DNA of 64,000 nt, taken from Sphingobium sp. SCG-1 (GTDB lineage: Bacteria > Pseudomonadota > Alphaproteobacteria > Sphingomonadales > Sphingomonadaceae). Positions 29,864-39,275 of this stretch are shown in pieces (position 1 is the stretch's first letter; each line of letters opens with the position of its first letter). A program made the translations under genes and the position numbers. Location of the stretch: NCBI RefSeq assembly GCF_002953135.1, contig NZ_CP026372.1:1302001-1366000 (forward strand), given 5' to 3'. The notes beneath the pieces were generated by a model that saw nothing but the letters and a program-made list of their open reading frames with translations, ran no database searches and was not told the DNA's origin.

Positions 29864-30240
29864 GCGCGACGAGTATAAATTTTCCAGAGCGGCCCTTCAG
29901 CGAGCTGGAGCGCCGAGTAATCTGGCTTGGCTTCGCACTGAACGAACCCGCATACATATTAACGGGGCGACGGGTCAGCAGGCTTGAGCGGATACGCAGG
30001 CTCATATTCGGGTTTCGCCCTTCCAAGCCTCTGGCTGACAAACGGCTGGAAGCGTTGCGTGCGCTGGCCGCCGCTATCAGGAATTGCCCGTCAGCCCCGG
30101 ATGCTGCCGTCGTTGAGGCTTCTGTCACCGCCGGATGGAGTCAGCGCCATATATCCATGATTCAGGAAATCGCTTATGGCGTCGAACATCGGGATACCAT
30201 TTGCGATGCCCCGTTGCTCTGCACAGCCCTCGCGGCGTAG
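29860..30240 (+). CDS. Unknown protein (126 aa) upstream of the ECF sigma factor
   Basis: The soluble 126-residue protein starts at ATG 29860, overlapping the stop of the 57-residue gene, and ends 13 bases before the sigma factor gene. The middle is basic (RRVSRLERIRRLIFGFRPS). The second half (RLEALRALAAAIRNCPSAPDAAVVEASV) faintly recalls the helical repeat of AhpD/carboxymuconolactone decarboxylase proteins, but no CxxC motif is present. That similarity is a weak guess. Gene order suggests a link with the FecI-like regulator. Confidence 0.6.
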   Translation: MSATSINFPERPFSELERRVIWLGFALNEPAYILTGRRVSRLERIRRLIFGFRPSKPLADKRLEALRALAAAIRNCPSAPDAAVVEASVTAGWSQRHISMIQEIAYGVEHRDTICDAPLLCTALAA

Positions 30241-30253
30241 TTATGCGAGCACA

Positions 30254-30781
30254 ATGATTCAGAGCCATGACGATGGGCTGTCGAAGGTCTACCATATTCA
30301 TCGCCCGGCCCTGCTGCGCCTGCTGGCGGCCAGGACCGGAACTCAGGGTGATGCCGAAGACCTGCTTCAGGAACTTTGGATTAAGGTGCAGTGCAATCCG
30401 CCCGTAGTGGTGGAGCACGCCCGGGCATATTTGTTCCGTATGGCGCACAACTTGGCGACCGATCGATTGCGCACCCGTCAGCGCCGCATGACCCGCGAGC
30501 GGCGCTGGTCGGACGAGGCGACAGATTTCGCAACGTCGATCGATGAGCAGACGGATCGCGCAAAATCCGCGGAGCAGATTCTGCTGGATCGTGAAGAGGT
30601 CGCGATTTTGGCTTCTGCTATCGCAAACCTGCCGGAAGGATCACGGCGCGTATTTCACATGCACAAGATCGAGGGCAGCAGCCATGCCGAAGTGGCAAGT
30701 CGGCTCGGCATCACTCGCAGCGGCGTGGAAAAGCATATTGCCGCCGCCATGAAAAATCTCAAACGTGCATTGCTGGACTGA
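30254..30781 (+). CDS. ECF sigma factor, FecI-like
   Basis: The 175-residue protein has sigma region 2 (LRLLAARTGTQGDAEDLLQE, then LWIKVQ and AYLFRMAHNLATDRLR) and region 4 (IANLPEGSRRVFHMHKIEGS and HAEVASRLGITRSGVEKHI). It should direct RNA polymerase to the receptor operon and be held by the FecR protein encoded next (56 bases later). ATG 30254 gives the usual length; the frame opens earlier at 30176 inside the preceding gene. Confidence 0.92.
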   Translation: MIQSHDDGLSKVYHIHRPALLRLLAARTGTQGDAEDLLQELWIKVQCNPPVVVEHARAYLFRMAHNLATDRLRTRQRRMTRERRWSDEATDFATSIDEQTDRAKSAEQILLDREEVAILASAIANLPEGSRRVFHMHKIEGSSHAEVASRLGITRSGVEKHIAAAMKNLKRALLD

Positions 30782-30836
30782 GGTAAAGGGAAATGGCGAC
30801 GTCTATTCCATATAGAGATAGCCAAAAGGTAAGGTC

Positions 30837-31826
30837 ATGACGGGACGATCCGCAGACGATGGCCCCGAGGATCGGAGGCCCGACATCGACGCGCTCGGCG
30901 AGGCCGCCGCTTGGCAGGTTGCGCTGGAACGCGAAGACGCGGACTGGGACGGATATACGGCTTGGTTGGAGGCTGACCCTCGCCACCGTACAGCCTTCAA
31001 TGCACTGGAACTCACCGCGGCCGCCGTTCAGGATCATCGTGAAGCCCTGGATAATCTCGTCACTCCTGTCCCGTCAGCATCCTGGCCGGAACATGTAACC
31101 CGGCACTTTAGCAAGCGCATTGCGTATGGCGTTGGGATCAGCATTGCTGCGGCATTAGCGCTTATCGTGGCGATTCCTGCGTTGTGGCCTACGGAACCCT
31201 CTCGCTCCTACCAATCGGCAAGTGGTGAAAGGCGCGTGATCGAGTTAGCCGGAGGCGTGCAGGTTATCCTGTCGCCATCCACGCGCATACTCGTTCATGG
31301 ATCGAAAGACGAACGGATCGAATTGACGAATGGAGAAGCGTATTTCGATGTCAAACACGATCCTGCCCGCACGCTTAGGGTAACCGCGGGAGACTACCGC
31401 ATTTCGGACATCGGTACTCGGTTTGCGGTCAATTACAACGCGAACGCTTTACGCATCGGCGTATCCGAAGGTACGGTGGCAGTGTCCGCACGGGGGCTGA
31501 CGCAGGACGTGAAGGTGGATGCGGGCCATCAGCTTTTCTCCACGAAGAATGATCTAACCTTGTCGACTGTGGCGATTTCCGACGTGGGAAGCTGGCGGTC
31601 TGGTCGCTTGTCGTATAGCGATGCGCCGTTGGGCCTCGTCGTTGCCGATGTCTCGCGCTATTCCGGCAGAACCGTCCGGTTTGATCCGAGTTTGGAGGAT
31701 ACGCATTTTTCGGGAAATCTGGTCATCGGCGACGGGTCCAGACTGGTTGCGGACTTGGCCACGATCATGGGCGTTAAAGTCGTCCCGGAGAAGGATGGCA
31801 TGCGCCTTCGCGCTGGCGCTCGTTGA
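30837..31826 (+). CDS. FecR family anti-sigma regulator
   Basis: The 329-residue inner membrane protein has an N-terminal DUF4880-type region (EAAAWQVALEREDADWDGYTAW, then DPRHRTAFNALE) that would bind the sigma factor, one membrane helix (about 98-120), and a periplasmic FecR domain (GERRVIELAGGVQVILSPST, GEAYFDVKHDPARTLRV). A final STN-like part contacts the receptor. It relays the occupied state of the downstream TonB receptor. It overlaps the receptor gene by 32 bases. Confidence 0.92.
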   Translation: MTGRSADDGPEDRRPDIDALGEAAAWQVALEREDADWDGYTAWLEADPRHRTAFNALELTAAAVQDHREALDNLVTPVPSASWPEHVTRHFSKRIAYGVGISIAAALALIVAIPALWPTEPSRSYQSASGERRVIELAGGVQVILSPSTRILVHGSKDERIELTNGEAYFDVKHDPARTLRVTAGDYRISDIGTRFAVNYNANALRIGVSEGTVAVSARGLTQDVKVDAGHQLFSTKNDLTLSTVAISDVGSWRSGRLSYSDAPLGLVVADVSRYSGRTVRFDPSLEDTHFSGNLVIGDGSRLVADLATIMGVKVVPEKDGMRLRAGAR

Positions 31827-34110
31827 TGCCGCCGTGCAGACCAGCTCAGCGCAGGCGCGCGAGGCGGTCTATGACCTGGAAATTCCTGCAAGCTCACTCA
31901 ATGCGGCTCTCTCCCGCTTCTCGGAACAGACTGGATCCTCCGTAGGCATAGCGGGAAAAATGCCGCGAGCAACGACGCGTCGGATAAAGGGCCGGATGAC
32001 CGCCGAAGCGGCATTGCGCGGACTGCTGGCGGGGACCGGGCTACGTGCGCGGCGGGTTGGGAGCGTATATAGGATCGAGCGGGCAGAAGCGGCGACTGTA
32101 ATACGGCCGGAGATGGTCGATCGCGTCGAACCTCCTGTCATGCAGCCCGTCGACATCGTCGTGACTGCCCAAAAGCGCCGCGAAAACCTGGCCGATATAC
32201 CGCTATCGATTGCCATCGTCCAATTCGGGCCATTTTCTAGTGGAGCGATGACGCCCTCCAACCGCGACGTGGGCTTTAGCATTGAAGGTCTGGCGACGAC
32301 AAACTTGGGTCCGGGTCGCAACCGGCAATTTATCCGCGGTGTCGCGGACAGCCCGTTCAACGGACAAAGTCAGTCGACCGTCGCCGTCCAGATCGATGAC
32401 GCGCGGGCCACGTTCGACGCGCCGAACCCGGATCTGCGACTGATCGATATGGACCAGGTTGAGGTACTGAAAGGCCCGCAGGGTCCGCTCTACGGCTCGG
32501 GAGCTATTGGCGGCATCTACCACATCGTCACTCGCAAGCCCGTCATCGATGAAGCTTCGGGATGGCTGCGAATGTCCGCCGAAGGCGTGGAGCATGGCGG
32601 CGTCACGGGCAGTCTGGAAGGTGTGATGAACATGCCCCTTATTCCGGGGCGGCTTGCGCTGCGGGGAAGCGCCTATCGAGTGGTCGAACCGGGGTGGATC
32701 GACAATGCAGATGGACGGGAAAACAGTAATTCCACCAAAATCTCGGGATCTCGGCTGGCGCTACGCTGGATTCCGTCTGAGGATTGGTTACTCGACGCGG
32801 GCATGAGCTGGCAGGACATCGATGCCCGCGACAGCCAATATATCATTTCAGGCCGGGAAGACCTTACGCGCGACAGCCGCATTGCAGAACCCACCGACAA
32901 CGATTTCAAGATGGGACATGTGACTGTCGAAGGCGCGCTTGGTAATTTGCGGTTCGTGTCGGCCAGCAGCATTGTCAATCAGGGCTACGAATATATTCTT
33001 GATGCCAGCGACTCTGCGGCATATTTCGGCCTTGAGGGCTTCGCCCGTTTCCAGGACAGCCGCGCATATGCCGTCCTGAACCAGGAGTTTCGGCTTTCGA
33101 ATGAAACGGGGCAGGACTGGCTTATCGGAGCTTCGTTGCTGCGTGCAACCTCAAAGGGCCGATCAATCGTAAGCGACGAAAGCGGAGTGTCCCGAACAGT
33201 GGAAACGCTGGATCGCCGGACCACGGAATTGGCGGTGTTCGGAGAATTTTCACGCCAGCTTGCCGGACGCTTACGCGCGACACTGGGCGCACGCCTGATC
33301 CGTACCGTTTCGCGAGACCTGACTACCGAGTTGGAAGCCCGAGCCAAACGGATGCTGGTTTCCCCCAGTGCTTCACTGTCACTGCCGCTTGATGAGGCGG
33401 GTATTATCTACCTGCGCTATGCCCGCGCTAAGAGGCCAGGCGGGTTGGCCGCATCCGACGCCGAAGTATCCGGGCAATATGCGGCTGACAAGGTCAACAC
33501 ATTGGACCTGGGCTTCAGGCGGTCGGGGTCCGACGGTCGCTTGTCCCTGTCGGGCAGCATCTACCATACGCGCTGGGACAGGGTGCAATCGGATTACCTG
33601 CTGCCCAACGGCTTGGTATCCACGCGCAACGCGGGGCGGGGCGCAATCTATGGCCTGGAAGCAGACTTGGATTGGAAGCTGGGCGCAGGTATTGACATTG
33701 CCGCGGGCACCTCCGTGCAACGGGCCCGCCTTGTTCGAGCAGATGACGGCTCTCATTTGAAGGGTGTAGCTCTTCCGGTTGTCCCTGATCTCAGCTTCCG
33801 GCTTACAGCTTCGAAGGCGCTTGCCATCAAGGGATGGCGTGGCCGAATTGCCGCACGGGCAAACTACGTGGGCAGCGCCAGCCTAAGCTTTGACGACGCG
33901 CTTAACCGGCCGATGGGGAACTATGCCGTCTTGTCGAGCGACCTTTATCTGGACAAGGGGCCCTGGACGGTGGCCGTTAGGCTCGACAATGCTCTTGATA
34001 TTCGAGGGGACAGTTTTTCATTCGGTAACCCGTTCTCGATACGAACGCAGAATCAGCTCACCCCTCTACGACCCAGGGGTTTGGAGGTCGCCATCACCCG
34101 GCGCTGGTGA
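31795..34110 (+). CDS. TonB-dependent receptor with STN signalling domain
   Basis: The protein has about 771 residues from ATG 31795 (GGAGAAGG upstream). After a short signal peptide ending near SSAQAREA comes an STN (secretin/TonB N-terminal) domain (YDLEIPASSLNAALSRFSEQ to RARRVGSVYRIERAE), then a TonB box (DIVVTAQKRRENLADIPLS), plug (QVEVLKGPQGPLYGSGAIGG) and barrel. The STN domain identifies it as a transducer that signals to FecR and the ECF sigma factor when ligand binds. Ligand is unknown; ferric siderophores are usual for this set, but no siderophore genes lie nearby. Confidence 0.9.
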   Translation: MACAFALALVDAAVQTSSAQAREAVYDLEIPASSLNAALSRFSEQTGSSVGIAGKMPRATTRRIKGRMTAEAALRGLLAGTGLRARRVGSVYRIERAEAATVIRPEMVDRVEPPVMQPVDIVVTAQKRRENLADIPLSIAIVQFGPFSSGAMTPSNRDVGFSIEGLATTNLGPGRNRQFIRGVADSPFNGQSQSTVAVQIDDARATFDAPNPDLRLIDMDQVEVLKGPQGPLYGSGAIGGIYHIVTRKPVIDEASGWLRMSAEGVEHGGVTGSLEGVMNMPLIPGRLALRGSAYRVVEPGWIDNADGRENSNSTKISGSRLALRWIPSEDWLLDAGMSWQDIDARDSQYIISGREDLTRDSRIAEPTDNDFKMGHVTVEGALGNLRFVSASSIVNQGYEYILDASDSAAYFGLEGFARFQDSRAYAVLNQEFRLSNETGQDWLIGASLLRATSKGRSIVSDESGVSRTVETLDRRTTELAVFGEFSRQLAGRLRATLGARLIRTVSRDLTTELEARAKRMLVSPSASLSLPLDEAGIIYLRYARAKRPGGLAASDAEVSGQYAADKVNTLDLGFRRSGSDGRLSLSGSIYHTRWDRVQSDYLLPNGLVSTRNAGRGAIYGLEADLDWKLGAGIDIAAGTSVQRARLVRADDGSHLKGVALPVVPDLSFRLTASKALAIKGWRGRIAARANYVGSASLSFDDALNRPMGNYAVLSSDLYLDKGPWTVAVRLDNALDIRGDSFSFGNPFSIRTQNQLTPLRPRGLEVAITRRW

Positions 34111-34177
34111 TTGGAGGAGCACTTGGACGCGCCGGAAATGCGGTCACGCCCTAACCTGCGCTGTAGTCACCGCCGAC

Positions 34178-34924
34178 CTAAAACGACCCGGCGATCAGCT
34201 TCAGCCCAAGTCCCACCATCAGTATATATGCCAGCGTGTAGAATTGCGCGCTGTGGAAGCGCTTCACGAGCCATACACCCATCAGCGTCGACAAAAGGGC
34301 AAGCGGTATCAATGCGGCCGATATAGTGAGGTTCGCGCGAGTAAGGCCGCCGAGCGCCATATAGGCAGGCACTTTCGCCCAGTTGATGATTGCGAATAAT
34401 ATTGAGAACGTCCCGACATATTCCGTATGGGGGAGCCGCTGCGGTGTGACCCAGATCTGAAACGGAGGCGCGCCTGCATGGGCCACCTGGCTTGTGAAGC
34501 CAGCCGCCAATCCGAACAATGCGCCGATAATGGGGGAGGATGTACGCGGGACGGGAACATTGCCGCCGCGCTCCACCCACAGCCGCCAAAGGCCGAACGC
34601 GACAGAAACCAAGCCAAGTGCAGCCATGATCCCGGCGACCGGCAACGCTGCCGCCACAAACCAGCCCAACGCGATACCCACCAAGGCGCCCGGCAACATA
34701 ATCATGATGATCCGACGGTTCCAATCATGCCGGAAGGACCAGACGCCAACGGCATCGCTCGCAATCAGTGTCGGCAGTAGAATTGCGGCGGCTTGAACCG
34801 GGCTTGTTGCCAGCGCGAGAATGGGAGTGGCCAGCATGCCGATGCCAGCGAACCCGCCCTTTGCCAACCCGATCACGATCACTGCGATGGCTGCCGCAAG
34901 GAGGAAGTGAGGATCGCTTAACAT
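34178..34924 (-). CDS. TauE/SafE family sulfite exporter-like membrane protein
   Basis: The 248-residue protein has about eight hydrophobic segments and family motifs GLAKGGFAGIGMLATPILAL near the start and GFTSQVAHAGAPPFQIW in the middle. Members export small anions such as sulfite or organosulfonates; the substrate here is unknown. It converges on the STN receptor gene. Confidence 0.87.
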   Translation of the reverse strand: MLSDPHFLLAAAIAVIVIGLAKGGFAGIGMLATPILALATSPVQAAAILLPTLIASDAVGVWSFRHDWNRRIIMIMLPGALVGIALGWFVAAALPVAGIMAALGLVSVAFGLWRLWVERGGNVPVPRTSSPIIGALFGLAAGFTSQVAHAGAPPFQIWVTPQRLPHTEYVGTFSILFAIINWAKVPAYMALGGLTRANLTISAALIPLALLSTLMGVWLVKRFHSAQFYTLAYILMVGLGLKLIAGSF

Positions 34925-35011
34925 GGCGATGCTCTACGCCACTGTTCTACTTCCTGGCCAGCGTAGAATAGGATGTGACGATGGGGAAAGTACCCCCCTC
35001 CGAGGTATCGG

Positions 35012-35194
35012 TCAGTTGGCGAGCCAGCCGACCAGTAGATACGCCACTACTCCGATCGGGCCGAGGGCGAATAACGTCAGCAACACCAGCGCGAGGCGAA
35101 TGACGACGACATCTACGCCGGTCCGCGTGGCAAGTCCGGCACATACGCCCATGATCTTGCCTTTGTTGCGGTCGAGTGAAAAGCTGCGGTCCAT
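35012..35194 (-). CDS. PspC domain small membrane protein
   Basis: The 60-residue protein matches the PspC domain: SFSLDRNKGKIMGVCAGLA followed by a VDVVVIRLALVLLTLF helix and a final hydrophobic hairpin. In phage-shock systems PspC senses membrane stress, but no pspA or pspB is visible here. AAGGAT lies 8 bases before the ATG. The 35-residue peptide gene lies just upstream on the same strand. Confidence 0.85.
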   Translation of the reverse strand: MDRSFSLDRNKGKIMGVCAGLATRTGVDVVVIRLALVLLTLFALGPIGVVAYLLVGWLAN

Positions 35195-35247
35195 AAAAAG
35201 TTATCCTTGTTCGATTGGGTGGTACGACGGGGGGCGGAGCCGGCAGG

Positions 35248-35355
35248 TCAAGCGAAGGAGACGGCCGGACCGGCGGCAGCGCCGACGAAAAGGGCGGTCG
35301 CTACGAAAGCGGCAAAGAGCGAAAGAGCAGCGTTCTGCATCTTGATGTAAGTCAT
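35248..35355 (-). CDS. Very small hydrophobic peptide (35 aa) upstream of pspC-like gene
   Basis: ATG 35355 follows AGGGAG at an 8-base spacing and encodes MTYIKMQNAALSLFAAFVAT plus 15 more residues, ending in GPAVSFA. The sequence is a single hydrophobic segment with an Ala/Gly-rich end. The good ribosome binding site and the 53-base distance to the PspC gene support a real gene. Similar short peptides occur in sphingomonads as I recall, but I cannot name a function. Confidence 0.55.
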   Translation of the reverse strand: MTYIKMQNAALSLFAAFVATALFVGAAAGPAVSFA

Positions 35356-35548
35356 AATAAATACTCCCTGAACTGGTTCGCTGGCTGATCCAGCCGATGC
35401 CGAACTATATTGCAGGGGGCGTGCCAATTTTCGATTTGACCGGAAATCAGCCGTTTTCGAATTAGCTTTGCCATTTCGTCGCGGGTAGAACACTACACGT
35501 TGGGATTTTTCACAATCTTTTGGCGTCAGCAAAGCTTCGCTTAATTGG

Positions 35549-36229
35549 CTACTCGGCGTCTGGTTGGTTCGCCGGATGCGCACGCTCGAACGCTGGCAGA
35601 GCCACGCAGGCAGCATTGACTTCGCGGATGCGTCCGAATGGTGTTAGGTCCAGAGCGAAATTCCCAGCGTTGTAGACCTGGGGCACCAGGCACAGATCGA
35701 TCAGTCCGGGCGCATTTCCATAGCAGAATGGCCCGCGTGATGCGGTCTGCCGAAGCTCTGCTTCCAGTGCCGTGAAGCCCTCCGCGATCCAGTGGTTGTA
35801 CCAGGCGGTGACGGCCGCCTGGTCCTGCCCCAATGTTTTGCGCAAATATTGCAACACCCGAAGATTGTCGATCGGATGGATATCGCAGGCGATGATCTGC
35901 GCCATCGCGCGCACCTTCGCACGATCCGTGGGAGCTTCAGGCAGCAGTGGGGATTCGGGAATGGTCTCTTCAAGATATTCGCAGATGGCGAGCGATTGCG
36001 TCAGCACCCGGCCACCGATCTCCAGCGCCGGGACCATGCCTTGCGGGTTGAGCGCCAGATATTGAGGCGCCCGTTGCTCATCCAGACGCAGATGGTGCGG
36101 CACGTCACGATACGCGATGCCCTTGAGGTTGAGCGCAATGCGGAGGCGATAGGAAGCCGACGATCTATAATAGCCATGCAGTGCTGGTATGGCGCTATTC
36201 AGGTGATCTATGGACGATCCGGTGGTCAT
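35549..36229 (-). CDS. maiA: Maleylacetoacetate isomerase (zeta-class glutathione transferase)
   Basis: The protein of about 226 residues should isomerise maleylacetoacetate to fumarylacetoacetate with glutathione in tyrosine or gentisate breakdown. Marks are LHGYYRSSASYRLRIALNLKGI (zeta-class active-site serines), YLALNPQGMVPALE (glutathione binding) and LTQSLAICEYLEE. The C-terminal domain ends AFERAHPANQPDAE. ATG 36229 has GAGGAG upstream; the longer frame to 36340 is not needed. Partner genes of the pathway are not in this window. Confidence 0.92.
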   Translation of the reverse strand: MTTGSSIDHLNSAIPALHGYYRSSASYRLRIALNLKGIAYRDVPHHLRLDEQRAPQYLALNPQGMVPALEIGGRVLTQSLAICEYLEETIPESPLLPEAPTDRAKVRAMAQIIACDIHPIDNLRVLQYLRKTLGQDQAAVTAWYNHWIAEGFTALEAELRQTASRGPFCYGNAPGLIDLCLVPQVYNAGNFALDLTPFGRIREVNAACVALPAFERAHPANQPDAE

Positions 36230-36435
36230 GTCGTCATGCTCCTCTCGGGATCGGGTTGCCCTCAATATTCTCCGCATCGATACGGGTGTAGGCGGACGGG
36301 AGCAAGAGCGTGCGCACGTCATTCCCGGATCGATCATCACCTATCCAGTTGACAGGGCTGCTCGGCGTTGCAAGCCTTGGACGACCAACATCTTGATCCG
36401 GCTAGGTTTCGGGCGAACGCTAGGGAACGCGCATC

Positions 36436-38097
36436 GTGGCAGCAAGCGCCGACGAATACATCTTCAAGCCGCATGAGCGTCCCCTCATGCCGGGCTCCCC
36501 CGCAACTCCCGATCACCCTTTCCCAAGACGCATCGCCTATGCATTGATCGGCGTATTAATCTCGCTGACCAGCGGCCTCAGCAACGGGTTGCTGATCGCC
36601 AATCTTCCGCAAATACAGGGATCGCTCGGCTTGACCCCGGACGAGGGGGGATGGCTGACCGCCGCCTACTCCATGACCAATGTGTGCACCAGTTTCGTGC
36701 TGATCCGGTGCCGACAGCAATTTGGGCTGCAACGCATCACGCGCATATTCTTGCTGGGGTTCGTCATCGTGAACGGGCTGCTGGTGATAGTCGAAAGCTA
36801 CGGGCTGGAGATCGCCGCACGGGCCGCCAGCGGCGTCGTCGCCAGCGGTTTCACGCCGCTTGGCTTCTTCTACATCATGCAGGCGATGCCGCCCAAGGCG
36901 CGCATGAGCGGCATGGTCATCGGCCTCGGCTTGACGCAGGTCGCCTTGCCGCTGGCGCGCGCAATATCCCCTTTGCTGCTGGTCGATGGAGAAGTGCAGA
37001 ACCTCTACATCTTCGAGTTCGGCCTCAGCCTCCTGTGCCTGGGCTGCGTCGCCATTCTGCGCTTGCCGCCAAGCGAGCGGATACAGGTGTTCGAGAAGCT
37101 TGACTTCCTGACCTTCGCCCTGTTCGCTCCCGGCGTCATGATGCTGGCGGCGGTACTGGTTCAGGGGCGGATCGTCTGGTGGTCGACGCCGTGGCTGGGC
37201 TGGGCGACGGCGGGCGCGATCATCCTGATCGGCTTGGCGATGCTGATCGAGCATAATCGCGCCAATCCGATGCTCAACACGCGCTGGATCGCGAGCCGGG
37301 ACGTACTCCGCTTCGCGATGATCGCAGCGTCCATGCGCATCCTGCTGGGCGAACAGAATTACGGGTCGATCGGCTTGCTGACCGCCGTGGGCATGGGGCC
37401 GGATCAGCTTGTCAGCTTCTATGGCGTCGTCACCGCTGCGACGCTGGCGGGATTGATCGTCGGCGTCTGGACGCTGAACCCGCTCGATCTGCTGCGGCAG
37501 ATCGTGATTTCCGCCGCGCTGATCTGCATCGCCGCCCTGATGGATACCGACACGACCAACCTCACGCGGCCCGCCAATCTGTACCTGACGCAATCCATGA
37601 TAGCCTTTGCGGCGATTTATTTTCTAGGGCCAACGATGATGGGCGGTATTCTGCGCGCACTCGCTCGCGGTCCCAGCCATATGGTGAGCTATTCCGCGGT
37701 ATTTTCGCTGTCCCAGACCTTGGGCGGGCTTGCCGGGTCCGCCCTTCTGGGTTCTTTCCAGATCATCAGGGAGAAGTTTCACAGTCATGAATTGGTGCAG
37801 TCGCTGGTGATGACCGACCCGCAGATCGTGCTGAGGACGCAGCAATTGAGTGGCGCCTATGGCCGCGTGCTGGGCGACCCGGCGCTGCTTCAGGCGGAGG
37901 GCGGCAGCCTGCTGGCACAGCAGGTGACCCGGGAGGCCAATATCCTTGCGTTTAATGACGTTTTTCTGTTGATCGCCATACTCGCGGGGATGACGTTCCT
38001 GTGGCTTGGCGGAAGATGGCTGTATTTCCGCATCAAGGGCGTTAATCCGCTGGGGCCGGAACTTGAGGCGCTTCAAAGGATGCTGGCAAACAGGTAA
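36436..38097 (+). CDS. MFS transporter, DHA2/EmrB-like efflux pump
   Basis: The protein of about 553 residues has around 14 membrane segments. The start GTG 36436 is preceded by AGGGAA; an ATG at 36487 would also fit. Typical features are GLIGVL-type first helix ALIGVLISLTSGLSNGLLIA, the loop LTPDEGGWLTAAY and EHNRANPMLNTRWIASRD before the second half. It lies in an operon with a HlyD adaptor and an outer membrane factor, so together they should pump drugs or aromatic acids from the cytoplasm to the exterior. Confidence 0.88.
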   Translation: MAASADEYIFKPHERPLMPGSPATPDHPFPRRIAYALIGVLISLTSGLSNGLLIANLPQIQGSLGLTPDEGGWLTAAYSMTNVCTSFVLIRCRQQFGLQRITRIFLLGFVIVNGLLVIVESYGLEIAARAASGVVASGFTPLGFFYIMQAMPPKARMSGMVIGLGLTQVALPLARAISPLLLVDGEVQNLYIFEFGLSLLCLGCVAILRLPPSERIQVFEKLDFLTFALFAPGVMMLAAVLVQGRIVWWSTPWLGWATAGAIILIGLAMLIEHNRANPMLNTRWIASRDVLRFAMIAASMRILLGEQNYGSIGLLTAVGMGPDQLVSFYGVVTAATLAGLIVGVWTLNPLDLLRQIVISAALICIAALMDTDTTNLTRPANLYLTQSMIAFAAIYFLGPTMMGGILRALARGPSHMVSYSAVFSLSQTLGGLAGSALLGSFQIIREKFHSHELVQSLVMTDPQIVLRTQQLSGAYGRVLGDPALLQAEGGSLLAQQVTREANILAFNDVFLLIAILAGMTFLWLGGRWLYFRIKGVNPLGPELEALQRMLANR

Positions 38098-39275
38098 TGA
38101 CCGATAGCACGACATCCCCATCCAGCCCCTCAACGGAACAGCCTTCGCCGGAACCAGATGCGCCGCGCATGCATGACCCTGTAGAAACCGCCGGAGAACA
38201 GCAGGCGAGGGGGTGGCGGCCACCCCGTAGCGGCTTGCGCATGACGCTGTTGTTCGTCGCGTTCCTGTTCGCGGGCGCGCTGCTGGTGCTCTACGCCTGG
38301 GGTCTCGGGCCGTTCGCGGGCAAGGTGCAGACCACCGACAACGCCTATGTGCGCGGCCAGACCACGGTGATCGCGCCGCAGGTCAGCGGCTATGTGGTGG
38401 AGGTGCTGGTTCAGGACTTCAACGAGGTGAAAAAGGGACAGCCGCTCGTCCGCATCGATGACCGCATCTATCGGCAGCGCGTGGAACAGGCGCGTGCCAA
38501 CCTGTCGGCGCAGATCGCGAACCTCAACAACTCGCAGCAGAGCGCGCGGTCGAGCCAGGCGTCGGTCGCCGGGCAGGAGGCGTCCGTCGCCAGCGCACAG
38601 GCGCAGCTCCAGCGGGCGCAGGCAGACATGCGGCGCGTCGAGGATCTGGTCGCGGAAGGATCTGTTTCGCTGCGGGAACGCGATCAGACGCTCGCAGCGC
38701 TGCGGCAAGGCGAAGCGGCGGTCCGGCAGGCACAGGCGCAGCGCTCCGTCGCGCAGGAGCAGGTGCGCACCGTGACGGTCGGACGGGGCGGGCTGGAGGC
38801 GGCAGTCGAGAATGCGCGCGCGGCCCTGCGGCTGGTGGAGATCGACCTTGCCAATACCTTAATCCGCGCACCGCAGGCGGGACAGGTGAGCGAAGTCGGC
38901 GTGCGGCTCGGGCAATATGTCACCGCCGGGTCACAGTTGCTGTTCCTCGTGCCCGCGAAGACATGGGTCGTCGCTAACTTCAAGGAGGCGCAGACCGCCA
39001 ACATCGTGCCGGGCCAGCGCGCGGTGGTGGCAGTCGACGCATTGGGCGGCGCAGAACTGAACGGCCATGTCGAGCGGCTTTCGCCCGCCGCCGGGAGCGA
39101 ATTTTCCGTGATCCGCCCGGACAACGCCACCGGCAACTTCGTGAAGGTGGCGCAACGCATCGCCGTCCGGATAGCGATCGATCCGAACCAGCGCCTCGCC
39201 GCGCGGCTACGACCGGGCATGTCCGTCGAAGCGCGCGTCCGCACCGAGGGCGATGCGCACAGAGAGCAGCGTTGA
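38097..39275 (+). CDS. HlyD/EmrA family membrane fusion protein
   Basis: The 392-residue periplasmic adaptor has one N-terminal membrane helix (about 48-70), a TTDNAYVRGQTTVIAPQVSG biotinyl-lipoyl segment, a long coiled coil with many Gln/Ala (about 115-220), and a beta-barrel part (AGQVSEVGVRLGQYVTAGSQ). It links the MFS pump to the outer membrane factor. Its ATG shares one base with the pump gene's stop codon. Confidence 0.92.
   Translation: MTDSTTSPSSPSTEQPSPEPDAPRMHDPVETAGEQQARGWRPPRSGLRMTLLFVAFLFAGALLVLYAWGLGPFAGKVQTTDNAYVRGQTTVIAPQVSGYVVEVLVQDFNEVKKGQPLVRIDDRIYRQRVEQARANLSAQIANLNNSQQSARSSQASVAGQEASVASAQAQLQRAQADMRRVEDLVAEGSVSLRERDQTLAALRQGEAAVRQAQAQRSVAQEQVRTVTVGRGGLEAAVENARAALRLVEIDLANTLIRAPQAGQVSEVGVRLGQYVTAGSQLLFLVPAKTWVVANFKEAQTANIVPGQRAVVAVDALGGAELNGHVERLSPAAGSEFSVIRPDNATGNFVKVAQRIAVRIAIDPNQRLAARLRPGMSVEARVRTEGDAHREQR

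Noticed and set aside
35701..35973. Interrupted maiA suggested by short frames on the same strand
   Set aside because: The 226-residue isomerase frame is continuous from 36229 to 35549 with all motifs in order.
36556..37593. A 345-codon minus-strand frame rich in Gln, Asp, Arg and His
   Set aside because: It lies inside the MFS pump gene on the opposite strand. The composition is the reverse-strand image of hydrophobic codons.
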